NCBI GenBank assembly: GCA_022425845.1
Contig: JAKMEU010000182.1
Span: forward strand, 1 to 6,324
DNA: 6,324 bases
Source of the DNA: Luminiphilus sp.
Lineage (GTDB): Bacteria > Pseudomonadota > Gammaproteobacteria > Pseudomonadales > Halieaceae
Reading direction: 5' to 3'
The position numbers were made by a program, and so were the translations under genes. Positions 1 through 6,195 of this stretch are shown here, in pieces; within the stretch, counting starts at the first letter, position 1, and each line of letters begins with the position of its first letter. The notes beneath the pieces are model-generated. The model worked only from the letters and a program-made list of their open reading frames with translations, was not told the DNA's origin and ran no database searches.

Positions 1-1
1 C

Positions 2-979
2 TACGAGCAGGGGGTGGATCAGTACCTTGGCGAGTACACCCCCATGATGTCCGAGACGATCGACGGTATTGTTCAGCATACCTTTGGCGCCGGCGATGGC
101 CCGCTCTGCCTTGAGGGTGGCGAGTACACCATGGCCACACGAGAGGGGTCTGCTGGCGACCTGATGATTTTCCTGGAGGGCGGGGGTGCCTGCAGCAGCG
201 TTTTTTGCCAGGCCACAACGCAAGCCGCACCCGGAATCCCCGAGCGTGGGATCCTGAACCCAGCGTTCCCCAACAATCCAGCGGCCGATTACAACGTCGC
301 CTATCTTCCCTACTGCGATGGGTCGGTGTTTTCGGGTGATGTTGACTACGACACGGATGATGATGGGACCATTGACCGTTACCACCGCGGGTTAAAAAAC
401 CTATCTGCCTCTATCGACGTGATCGCATCGACCTTTCCTGAACCCTCCCGAATTCTCCTTACGGGAAACAGCGCCGGGGGTTACGGTACCGACTATATGC
501 TGCCCCTGGTTCGCAAGCTGTTTCCCAACACCCCGATCGACCTGGTGAACGATTCGGGTGTGGGCGTCGCAAAGCCCGGCTACGTTGAGTTTCTCGCCGA
601 CGAATGGAACGCCCTCAGGTTCATCCCTGAAGATTGCGCTGACTGCATTAGCGATGCTGGCCATACGACGGGCTACCACATTTTCCAACTGGACGAGGAT
701 CCCAATCTACGCATGGGCTTCATGAGCACAAAACAGGATTTTGTGATTGCCGATGTGTTCGTTGGGATCGGTGGTGAAGCCTTCGAGGAGGCCTTGATCG
801 AAGAGATGGCAGCGCTGGAGGAAGCTCATCCCGATCGGTTCCGAAGCCTGATAGCCGACGGTAACAGCCACACCTTTATTCAGGCTCAATTTGATCGCGA
901 GGTCGGCGGCATACCGGTCTATCAATGGGTCACTGACATGCTGGATGGCAGCGACGACTGGCAGAGTGTGAGCGACTGA
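2..979 (+). CDS. Pectin-acetylesterase/Notum-family serine hydrolase, 5' end outside the window
   Basis: This is a carboxylesterase-type alpha/beta hydrolase of the family that includes plant pectin acetylesterases and animal Notum; those remove acetyl or acyl groups from polysaccharides or proteins outside the cytoplasm. The frame is open to the left edge, and no signal peptide is seen although the family is normally secreted, so the true start is probably upstream; the first in-window start codon is the GTG at 14. Counting from that GTG, the sequence shows the oxyanion-loop motif EGGGAC (55-60), YCDGSVFSGD (100-109), the nucleophile elbow GNSAGGYG (Ser153), a probable acid Asp242 in STKQD, and a probable catalytic His286 in GNSHTF. 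Several Cys (32, 60, 65, 101, 208, 211) fit an exported, disulfide-bonded protein. An acidic DxDxDG loop (113-121) sits just after the YCDG motif. The substrate cannot be told from sequence. The family call is firm; pectin as the substrate is not. Confidence 0.85.
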   Translation, partial: YEQGVDQYLGEYTPMMSETIDGIVQHTFGAGDGPLCLEGGEYTMATREGSAGDLMIFLEGGGACSSVFCQATTQAAPGIPERGILNPAFPNNPAADYNVAYLPYCDGSVFSGDVDYDTDDDGTIDRYHRGLKNLSASIDVIASTFPEPSRILLTGNSAGGYGTDYMLPLVRKLFPNTPIDLVNDSGVGVAKPGYVEFLADEWNALRFIPEDCADCISDAGHTTGYHIFQLDEDPNLRMGFMSTKQDFVIADVFVGIGGEAFEEALIEEMAALEEAHPDRFRSLIADGNSHTFIQAQFDREVGGIPVYQWVTDMLDGSDDWQSVSD

Positions 980-982
980 AGC

Positions 983-1027
983 ATGGGCACCAGCCAACCC
1001 AGTGTTTGGGGTTGGCTAATTTCCCAT
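983..1027 (+). terminator. Hairpin terminator after the Notum-like gene
   Basis: A perfect 9-bp stem (AGCCAACCC at 992-1000 with GGGTTGGCT at 1009-1017) encloses an 8-nt loop and begins 12 nt after the stop codon. It is followed by AATTT. An outer 5-bp stem (ATGGG 983-987 with CCCAT 1023-1027) can extend it. The T-run is short, so it is a modest intrinsic terminator for the + strand. No T-run follows on the - strand, so it need not serve the convergent yeeN-like gene. Confidence 0.6.
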
Positions 1028-1065
1028 AGCCACGGCCTGCGGCGCATACACCGGCACAGACCGTC

Positions 1066-1779
1066 CTAGAACTTGGCGTCGTGGAAGACGTTTTGCACGT
1101 CTTCACAGGCATTGAGCAGGTCGAGTAACTTCTCAAATTGCTCCTGCTCTTCGCCACTCACAACCGTCTCGCCGCGGGGCACAAACTGAATTTCGTCCAC
1201 CTCGAAATCAATACCTTCGAAAGCCTCGGTCAGGCAGTTCCGGGTGTTGGCGTACTCGGTATGGGGCGCGATCACGGTCACCATATCCTCATCGCTTTCC
1301 ACCTCGGAAACGTCAACATCTGCCATCAATAAGGCCTCAAGCACGCCATCCTCATCGCCTTTGAAGACAAACACAGCCGCGTGGTCAAACATATGGGCCA
1401 CGGTACCGGGGGTTCCCATCTTGCCCTTGCCCTTGGTGAAGGCGGGCCTGACCTCGCCGATGGTCCGATTCGGATTGTCGGTGAGGCAATCAACCAGCAG
1501 CATCGTGCCACCGGGCCCGAATCCCTCGTAGCGGGCCACCTGGTAATCCTCACCCGCTCCCGACTCGGCCTTGGCCACCGCCTTATCGATAACATGGGAG
1601 GGCACCTGATCCTTCTTTGCCCGCTCAATAAGCGACCGCAGTGACAGGTTGGCCGCTGGATCCGTCCCGCCGGCCTTGGCACTGACATAAATTTCGCGAC
1701 TGTATCGGGAATAGACCGCCGTCTTCACAGCAGCCGTCTTGGCCATGGAAAGTTTGCGGTTTTGGTAGGCGCGGCCCAT
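1066..1779 (-). CDS. yeeN: YebC/TACO1-family protein, YeeN (YebC2) type
   Basis: This is a 237-residue member of the YebC/PmpR/TACO1 family, the usual length for the YeeN branch. Conserved blocks lie in the expected order: N-terminal MGR, IERAKKDQVPSHVIDKA (51-67), RYEGFGPGG (83-91), the NPNRT segment (102-106), FDHAAVFVFKG (131-141) and a C-terminal VQNVFHDA (228-235). It starts MGR and lacks the MAGHSKW opening of classical YebC, which points to the YeeN type. The family was long annotated as DNA-binding transcriptional regulators; more recent work places YebC/TACO1 proteins on the ribosome, relieving stalls at proline-rich stretches. The ATG at 1779 has a GGAG Shine-Dalgarno (1786-1789) with a 6-nt spacer and matches the E. 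coli YeeN start, so the internal Met12 is unlikely to be the start. It lies 56 bp downstream of the transporter gene on the same strand and is convergent with the esterase. It is cytoplasmic. Family assignment is very secure; the target is unknown. Confidence 0.93.
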   Translation of the reverse strand: MGRAYQNRKLSMAKTAAVKTAVYSRYSREIYVSAKAGGTDPAANLSLRSLIERAKKDQVPSHVIDKAVAKAESGAGEDYQVARYEGFGPGGTMLLVDCLTDNPNRTIGEVRPAFTKGKGKMGTPGTVAHMFDHAAVFVFKGDEDGVLEALLMADVDVSEVESDEDMVTVIAPHTEYANTRNCLTEAFEGIDFEVDEIQFVPRGETVVSGEEQEQFEKLLDLLNACEDVQNVFHDAKF

Positions 1780-1811
1780 TACAAGCTCCGTGTCGTAGTA
1801 GTGAGGCAGGC

Positions 1812-1839
1812 AGTTTACCGTGAATCAATGTCCGGTTAA
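1812..1839 (-). promoter_or_regulatory. Possible weak promoter for the yeeN-like gene
   Basis: Reading the - strand, TTAACC (1834-1839) and TAAACT (1812-1817) are separated by 16 bp and each match four of six bases of the sigma-70 -35 and -10 consensus. The -35 overlaps the stop codon of the transporter gene, and the -10 lies 32 bp upstream of the yeeN-like start. The match is weak and could be chance; read-through from the transporter is the alternative. Confidence 0.22.
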
Positions 1840-2729
1840 TCCCCCGGAGAATTTGGCCCTGAGCCTGCTGACCGGGACATCAACCAAACCGCCATGGCCA
1901 CGGCCACACCCCCCAGCATCTGAATCAGGGTAAAGCTGGCATCCAGGAGGGATACGGACATCAGCGCCGTAAACAGTGGGATCAGGAACAAATAGCCACT
2001 GGTAACGCTGGCCCCTCCCAACTGCAAAGCGGCAAACCAGAGCCCGAAGGACACGATTGAGGCAGGAATCACCAGCCAAAAGAACAGCAGAAAATCTTCC
2101 CCCCCAACAAGCTCAATCAGCGGAACACCCAGGAACGCCATCAGCAGTTGGATCTCAAGACCGCCAATCAGCATTTGCCAACCGTTGAGGCTCCAACCAG
2201 TGACACGCAGGGCAGCACGTTTGGTCACCATCGTCGCCGATGCCCAGCTGATAGCGCCTAGGATTGCGAGGCCATACCACCGCAACTGACCCGACCCCGC
2301 CGAACCGACGCCCGAACCCACAATCAGCGTGACCCCCACCATTCCCAGGACCAGAGCTGCGACCTGTCCGCGCCGGGGCACTTGGCGGTCCAGAACCCCC
2401 TGCAGTACCGTCACCCAAATCGGCATCGTCAGGGTCATGAGTGACAGGGTGGCCGCACTCAGGTGCGTCATCGCAAAAAAGCCGGTACCAAACAACACGG
2501 CTGTCTGCAGTGTGCCCACCAGAATGACACCCAGCAGGTCCCTTATTGTTTTAGGCACGACCAGTTGCCCGCGGATATACAGCCAGACAACAGCTACAAG
2601 TCCTGCCAGCGTAAAGCGGCTGGCCACCAGTGATAGCGGATGCACGTCATTGTTGAGGAACATTTTGGAGACAACAAAGCCCGACGCCATCAGAAGCGTC
2701 GAAGCGAGCAGAAACAGGTAATAACGCAT
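1836..2729 (-). CDS. EamA-family (drug/metabolite transporter superfamily) inner-membrane exporter
   Basis: This is a 297-residue, strongly hydrophobic protein with ten likely membrane helices, at roughly residues 4-24, 33-51, 66-86, 90-111, 121-139, 152-170, 181-201, 212-235, 242-262 and 266-284. That is the normal length and topology for two tandem five-helix EamA repeats. Family-typical signs are the N-terminal helix running into VVSKMF, PLSLVASRFTLAG (31-43), MPIWVTVLQG after helix 3/4 (102-111) and the repeat-2 opening GLAILGAISWASATMVTKR (153-171). Members move small metabolites such as amino acids, purines or drugs across the inner membrane, mostly outward; the substrate cannot be predicted. 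The ATG at 2729 is preceded on its strand by AAGG with an 8-nt spacer. The gene lies 17 bp after the SDR stop codon, so the two are probably one transcript. The C-terminal tail (SRSAGSGPNSPGD) is short and polar and should be cytoplasmic. Confidence 0.9.
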   Translation of the reverse strand: MRYYLFLLASTLLMASGFVVSKMFLNNDVHPLSLVASRFTLAGLVAVVWLYIRGQLVVPKTIRDLLGVILVGTLQTAVLFGTGFFAMTHLSAATLSLMTLTMPIWVTVLQGVLDRQVPRRGQVAALVLGMVGVTLIVGSGVGSAGSGQLRWYGLAILGAISWASATMVTKRAALRVTGWSLNGWQMLIGGLEIQLLMAFLGVPLIELVGGEDFLLFFWLVIPASIVSFGLWFAALQLGGASVTSGYLFLIPLFTALMSVSLLDASFTLIQMLGGVAVAMAVWLMSRSAGSGPNSPGD

Positions 2730-2746
2730 CGGCGTTGCCTTAGCGG

Positions 2747-3568
2747 CTAGTCTTCCCTGCCCATGCGCCGTGTTATGGCCTGATAACCGGTGGGCAAAAT
2801 CTGGGTCAACAATTGCAATAACCGAGCATCCAAGCCCACCAGGATGCGGGGCTTTCCCCTCGCCGTTTGTTTGAGAATGATTGCCGCCGCTTTCTCGGGG
2901 GAGGTTTTTGCCACATTGCGAAAGCGCGCATCGCGCTCCTGGGGGCTGAGTGCGACCTCCCCACCATCGGTTCGCGCGCGAAGCGCGATATTGGTGGCAA
3001 CACCGCCGGGGTGCACGCAGCTAACCTTGATGGAGCTGTCGTGATACTCCGCCTGCAGTGCCTCCGTGAACCCACGAACCGCAAATTTGGCGGCGTTGTA
3101 GGCACTTTGGCTGGCGACACCAATCATGCCGAAAATAGACGATACATTCACGAGATGACCGAAAGTCGCTGATTGCAGCAAGGGTAGAAAGGCCCGTGTT
3201 GACCAGACGACGCCCCAAAAATTGATGGCCATCAACCACTGGAAACTGTCTTCGCTGGAATCTGCAAATAAGGCGCCGTAGGCGACACCGGCATTGTTAA
3301 ACACGGCATCGAGATAACTTGTTTCACCGGCAACCTGTCCCGCCCAGCCTTCAATCGCATCGCGGTCTCCGCAGTCAACAATGGCAGTGTGAACAGCCGC
3401 CCGCGTGGGATCCAGTGAATCCCGGGTGGCGTTTAGGCGGTCAATATCAATATCACAGAGCCACAGCTCGCAACCGACGTTGTTGAGCTGTTGCGCCAGC
3501 GCCCTGCCGATGCCGTCACCTGCCCCTGTGACCGCTGCCTTTTTACCGCTGAAGTAATTCGTAGCCAA
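2747..3568 (-). CDS. Classical short-chain dehydrogenase/reductase (SDR)
   Basis: This is an NAD(P)-dependent oxidoreductase of the classical SDR family, acting on an alcohol/ketone pair that sequence alone does not identify. Counting from the upstream ATG at 3631, it shows the cofactor motif TGAGDGIG (35-42), an Asp at the end of strand 2 (Asp60, favouring NAD over NADP), NNAG (112-115), Asn137, the catalytic Ser165, and YNAAK (Tyr178, Lys182), then HPGGVAT (207-213). The tail ARLLQLLTQILP...YQ resembles a common bacterial SDR subgroup. I prefer the TTG at 3568 as start (273 aa): it gives MATNYFSGKKAAVTG, a typical SDR opening eight residues before strand 1, with a strong GGGGAGGG Shine-Dalgarno. 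The ATG at 3631 (294 aa) also has an AAGG at proper distance, so the start is unsettled. It is the first gene of a likely SDR-EamA operon and is divergent from the dehalogenase-like gene. It is cytoplasmic. Confidence 0.92.
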   Translation of the reverse strand: MATNYFSGKKAAVTGAGDGIGRALAQQLNNVGCELWLCDIDIDRLNATRDSLDPTRAAVHTAIVDCGDRDAIEGWAGQVAGETSYLDAVFNNAGVAYGALFADSSEDSFQWLMAINFWGVVWSTRAFLPLLQSATFGHLVNVSSIFGMIGVASQSAYNAAKFAVRGFTEALQAEYHDSSIKVSCVHPGGVATNIALRARTDGGEVALSPQERDARFRNVAKTSPEKAAAIILKQTARGKPRILVGLDARLLQLLTQILPTGYQAITRRMGRED

Positions 3569-3687
3569 GAGGTCCACCCTCCCCAAAGGTTGCAGGTACA
3601 CTAGGGTATGCGGGGTGTGCAGACAAGCCATTAAGCGCTACCTTTGGCCCACTGTTCTGCGCCCTTTAACCGGAGCCTTGTGTACCG
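3569..3687. promoter_or_regulatory. Divergent intergenic region with the SDR ribosome-binding site
   Basis: This 119-bp stretch separates the preferred SDR start (TTG, 3566-3568) from the + strand hydrolase start at 3688, and must carry promoters for both directions. On the - strand, GGGGAGGG (3577-3584) sits 8-9 nt before the TTG and is the best Shine-Dalgarno here. For the upstream ATG (3629-3631) there is AAGG with a 9-nt spacer. On the + strand, GGAG (3672-3675) lies 12 nt before the hydrolase ATG, a slightly long spacing. I see no consensus-quality -35/-10 pair in either direction. An interrupted inverted repeat (TGCA..ACAC near 3591-3601, GTGTGCA near 3616-3622) is present but imperfect. 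Confidence 0.45.
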
Positions 3688-4602
3688 ATGATTCCAGCGG
3701 ATGAAACCTTCGACGGCAGTTGGCCGTTTAAACCTCTTTTTTCAAGCGCCTCGGGCTTCCGTCAACATTATGTCGATGAGGGCCCGCGCGATGCGGAGGT
3801 TTTGCTACTGCTTCACGGCGAACCCACCTGGGGCTACCTCTACCGCAATATGATCCCCGCGCTGGCCCAGCACTATCGAGTCATCGTGCCCGATCACATG
3901 GGTTTTGGTAAATCAGAGACACCGCAAAATCGAGAGTACACACTCAGGACTCATGTCGAAAATCTGGAACGGTTGATAGAGGCGCTGGAACTTGAAGCCG
4001 TCACAATGGTCGCCCAGGACTGGGGCGGCCCCATTTCAGGCGCCTTTACCGCACGCAACCCCGACCGGGTCAAACGACTTTTTCTAATGAATACGGTGCT
4101 GGGCTACGGTGGTGGCAAGGCCGCCAATGGCAAGACCCCTTGGTTCAAGTGGATAGAAGAACACGCGACTGCAGGCACACTCGAGGGCATTCTGGGCGAA
4201 CTGGGCAGTACCGTACTGTCCGTCATGAAGATCATTGGCTTCCAAAACTCAAGCGCTGTGTCTGACACCTGGATCAGGGCCTACTCGGCACCCTTTCCAG
4301 ACCGGGCCAGTTGTATTGGCGCCCTCAATTTTCCGCTGGACATACATGAGGGTCGCTTCCTGCCCTTTGTGATCGAAACACTTGAAACCGGCGACATCGC
4401 TGCGCTGCGCAACAAACCCGCCATGCTGGTCTCAGGTGACAGGGACCATGCGATAGCGAAGGACCACGCGGTGAGTGATTTTCGGGGACTGTTTCCCGAG
4501 GCTCCGATTATCAATGTTGAAGGCGTCGGGCATTTCTGCCAGGAAGATATTCCCGAAACCCTGTCGGCGCTGATCGATAGCTTTGTTCAGGCCAACCCAT
4601 GA
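3688..4602 (+). CDS. Haloalkane-dehalogenase-like alpha/beta hydrolase (HLD-I/DhlA type)
   Basis: This is a 304-residue alpha/beta hydrolase that resembles subfamily I haloalkane dehalogenases, which replace a carbon-bound halogen with hydroxyl through an aspartyl-ester intermediate. Visible features are HGEPTW (43-48), whose Glu45 matches the DhlA oxyanion position; PDHMGFGKS (68-76); the nucleophile elbow AQDWGG with Asp111 and the adjacent halide-binding Trp112; a cap region around 140-225 containing AYSAPFPD (198-205), which is also seen in DhlA; the probable acid Asp253 in SGDRDHA; and His282 in GVGHFCQED. An Asp rather than Ser nucleophile, next to Trp, separates it from ordinary esterases. 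The second halide-binding Trp of DhlA (Trp175, in the cap) has no obvious counterpart; Trp152 and Trp155 are nearby but shifted. The substrate may therefore differ, and the protein could be a non-dehalogenating relative. It has no signal peptide and is cytoplasmic. The homocysteine methyltransferase gene follows after 37 bp, probably in the same operon. Confidence 0.87.
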   Translation: MIPADETFDGSWPFKPLFSSASGFRQHYVDEGPRDAEVLLLLHGEPTWGYLYRNMIPALAQHYRVIVPDHMGFGKSETPQNREYTLRTHVENLERLIEALELEAVTMVAQDWGGPISGAFTARNPDRVKRLFLMNTVLGYGGGKAANGKTPWFKWIEEHATAGTLEGILGELGSTVLSVMKIIGFQNSSAVSDTWIRAYSAPFPDRASCIGALNFPLDIHEGRFLPFVIETLETGDIAALRNKPAMLVSGDRDHAIAKDHAVSDFRGLFPEAPIINVEGVGHFCQEDIPETLSALIDSFVQANP

Positions 4603-4639
4603 CCCCTCACCACGCGCCAAAACAACAACAGGTTGAGCC

Positions 4640-5563
4640 ATGAAGAATGCAGTGACACTTTTGGACGGTGGTATGGGCCAGGAATTGATCCGCCGGAGTC
4701 GTGCCGACAAGCCGCATCCGCTCTGGTCCCTGCAGGTGATGATGGATGAGCCAGAACTTGTGAGCGATGTGCACCGTGATTTCTGTCTCGCCGGTGCCCG
4801 GGTTATCTGCCTCAACACCTACTCCGTCACCCGGCATCGACTCACTATGGGCAGCCACCTGCCCGACCTCCCTGACCTGCTGACACTGGCCTACCAACTG
4901 GCCGCAGCGGGCGTGACGGCCTCGGGCCGGCAGGGTGTGGATATCGTGTCCTCCCTACCCCCCCTCACGGCGTCCTACCTGAAAAAAAGCCCATTGTCGG
5001 AACGACAGATGGCCGAAGAGTACGAAGAGCTGATCCGACTACAGATGAATAACGTCAGCGGATTTATCGCCGAGACCATTCCCTCGATTAGCGAGGGCTT
5101 GGCCGCATTGCGGGGCGCGGAAAACGCCGGCCACCCGATCCATCTGGCCCTGACGGTTCAGGATGAGGACGGGACGCGGTTACGCTCAGGTGAACGCCTG
5201 GAAGACGCACTCGATTCAGTGCTGCCACTGGAGCCTTGCTCGGTGATGATCAACTGTTCAGTACCCGAGGCCATCGACCATGCCATGGCCATCGTGTCAG
5301 GCAGGACTGAACGATTTGGCGCGTATGCCAATGGTTTTCATTCCATCGGCGCACTGAAACCCGGCGGTACGGTAGACGTGCTGGCCGCTCGGGAAGAACT
5401 GACCCCGGACGTCTACGCCGGCATGGCGCTAGGCTGGCTGGATCAGGGGGCGACGCTTCTGGGCGGTTGCTGTGAAGTGGGCCCTGACCACATCGCCGCC
5501 CTCGCGTCAGCACTGTCAGGGCGCGGCAGGGAACCAACCGGCCTGACTGGCCCAGCCGTCTAG
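4640..5563 (+). CDS. Zinc-dependent homocysteine S-methyltransferase family protein
   Basis: This 307-residue protein is close to the length of E. coli MmuM. The family transfers a methyl group from a sulfonium or ammonium donor (S-methylmethionine, S-adenosylmethionine or betaine, depending on the member) to the thiol of homocysteine, forming methionine. The sequence shows the opening LLDGGMGQEL (7-16), CLNTYSVTRHRL (57-68), ETIPS at the central strand (145-149), and the three expected zinc ligands: Cys206 in INCS and the pair Cys277-Cys278 in LGGCCEVGP. The barrel appears complete and no cobalamin domain is present, so it is a stand-alone enzyme and not MetH. The donor cannot be assigned. 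The ATG at 4640 has only a weak AGG seven bases upstream. It is the second gene after the dehalogenase-like hydrolase and ends 3 nt before a terminator hairpin. It is cytoplasmic. Confidence 0.92.
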   Translation: MKNAVTLLDGGMGQELIRRSRADKPHPLWSLQVMMDEPELVSDVHRDFCLAGARVICLNTYSVTRHRLTMGSHLPDLPDLLTLAYQLAAAGVTASGRQGVDIVSSLPPLTASYLKKSPLSERQMAEEYEELIRLQMNNVSGFIAETIPSISEGLAALRGAENAGHPIHLALTVQDEDGTRLRSGERLEDALDSVLPLEPCSVMINCSVPEAIDHAMAIVSGRTERFGAYANGFHSIGALKPGGTVDVLAAREELTPDVYAGMALGWLDQGATLLGGCCEVGPDHIAALASALSGRGREPTGLTGPAV

Positions 5564-5565
5564 TG

Positions 5566-5589
5566 AGGTGCCTGTAGCCAGGTACTTTT
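5566..5589 (+). terminator. Intrinsic terminator of the hydrolase-methyltransferase operon
   Basis: A 9-bp stem with two G-U pairs (AGGTGCCTG 5566-5574 with CAGGTACTT 5579-5587) closes a TAGC tetraloop and runs into TTTT (5586-5589, the first two bases being in the stem). It starts directly after the methyltransferase stop codon and lies in the 36-bp gap between two convergent genes. The - strand copy lacks a following T-run. Confidence 0.6.
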
Positions 5590-5599
5590 CGTCAGGTCC

Positions 5600-5923
5600 T
5601 TACTTCTGCACCCAACTGTTGCACCATCCCGCAGCATGAACGCGTTTGCCCGCAAAGATGGGGCAGGCGCCATACTCGTCATCGATAGCCTTGTAAATTG
5701 CGCAGCTGGTGCACTGCTGACCTGCACCGTCAGGACCCGCTTTCTTCGCCCACTTTGTCGTATCCACGGTGCTGTGGTCCGCGACATAGCCAAGGGCCAC
5801 TGCCGTCGGGTCATCAGCCGCAACGACGGGTCCCTGAGCGTGAGACACCCGAGCGATCAGTAGTCCGGTTGACGCTGCTGCCGCAGATTTAATAAAGGTG
5901 CGGCGGTTGGTTTGGTACGACAT
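5600..5923 (-). CDS. High-potential iron-sulfur protein (HiPIP), Tat-exported
   Basis: This small periplasmic electron carrier (107-residue precursor) holds one cubane [4Fe-4S] cluster cycling between the 2+ and 3+ states; HiPIPs hand electrons to photosynthetic reaction centres or terminal oxidases. The four cluster cysteines have HiPIP spacing: Cys71-x2-Cys74-x12-Cys87-x13-Cys101, in the contexts QQCTSC, GACPIF and GWCNSW. The N-terminus carries a twin-arginine signal (NRRTFIKS at 6-13), a hydrophobic stretch, and a likely cleavage site after SHA at residue 29. This agrees with HiPIPs being exported folded with their cluster. The mature protein would be about 78 residues, normal for the family. 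The ATG at 5923 has a strong GGGAG (5931-5935) with a 7-nt spacer. It is convergent with the methyltransferase gene, with no partner cytochrome or oxidase beside it, so its redox partners are unknown. Identification is very secure. Confidence 0.95.
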   Translation of the reverse strand: MSYQTNRRTFIKSAAAASTGLLIARVSHAQGPVVAADDPTAVALGYVADHSTVDTTKWAKKAGPDGAGQQCTSCAIYKAIDDEYGACPIFAGKRVHAAGWCNSWVQK

Positions 5924-5979
5924 GGTGTAACTCCCTGTGCTTAAAGGCTGTGCGATACCTTAACTACGCCCAGGGCAGA

Positions 5980-6000
5980 TGGACAGTCTGTCAGCGTCCA
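5980..6000. promoter_or_regulatory. Dyad-symmetric site upstream of the HiPIP gene
   Basis: TGGAC (5980-5984) and GTCCA (5996-6000) form an inverted repeat, and an overlapping perfect 11-bp palindrome GACAG-T-CTGTC lies at 5982-5992. The site is 57 bp upstream of the HiPIP start codon, a sensible operator position. On the + strand GTTTTTG follows directly, so a weak intrinsic terminator is the other reading. No regulator family is recognisable from the half-sites. Confidence 0.25.
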
Positions 6001-6060
6001 GTTTTTGTCAGGATGAGCAGTCTCCGGGCTGCTGCCCCTGATCCGGGGAGGATTGCCATT

Positions 6061-6174
6061 ATGAAGCGTGATAACCATCGGCGAGACGAGAGGTCAGGCC
6101 ACCCCATTCAATCCCAGCCGCACCCAGTCCCTTCGCCAGAGCGATTCATCGCCAACCTGCACGCTCCTGTTTAG
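6061..6174 (+). CDS. Possible 37-residue small protein of unknown function
   Basis: An ATG at 6061 lies nine bases after GGAGG (6047-6051, within GGGGAGGA), one of the better Shine-Dalgarno sequences in this window. The reading frame of 37 codons ends with TAG at 6172-6174. The product would be basic and polar, rich in Arg, His and Pro, beginning MKRDNHRRDERSGHP, with no membrane segment or recognised domain. A hairpin starts at the stop codon. CTCCGG (6022-6027) could pair with the Shine-Dalgarno region and mask it. The frame is open upstream to 5950, but that part has no good start. I do not recognise it. It may be a small protein, a leader peptide, or a chance ORF; the only support is the ribosome-binding site. 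Confidence 0.25.
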   Translation: MKRDNHRRDERSGHPIQSQPHPVPSPERFIANLHAPV

Positions 6175-6195
6175 CTCAGGATGCGGTACCTGAGC
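6174..6195. repeat. Perfect 7-bp hairpin overlapping the small ORF stop
   Basis: GCTCAGG (6174-6180) and CCTGAGC (6189-6195) are exact inverted repeats around an 8-nt loop. The left arm shares its first base with the small ORF's stop codon. No T-run follows on either strand, so it is not a standard intrinsic terminator; it may be an RNA stability element or a protein-binding dyad. Confidence 0.35.

Noticed and set aside
28..130. Exact 13-bp direct repeat TGGCGAGTACACC at 28-40 and 118-130, 90 bp apart and in frame (both encode GEYT)
   Set aside because: A single 13-mer pair is not surprising in a window of this size, the flanks do not match, and both copies lie inside a normal coding frame.
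1244..1688. Open frames antisense to or out of frame with the yeeN-like gene (e.g. 1244-1531 +, 1326-1688 -)
   Set aside because: They are shadows of a well-conserved gene, have no family motifs, and their composition follows from GC-rich codon use on the other frame.
5950..6060. GTG-started upstream extension of the small ORF (74 codons from 5950)
   Set aside because: There is no Shine-Dalgarno before the GTG, and the region instead holds the HiPIP upstream dyad; the ATG at 6061 is far better supported.
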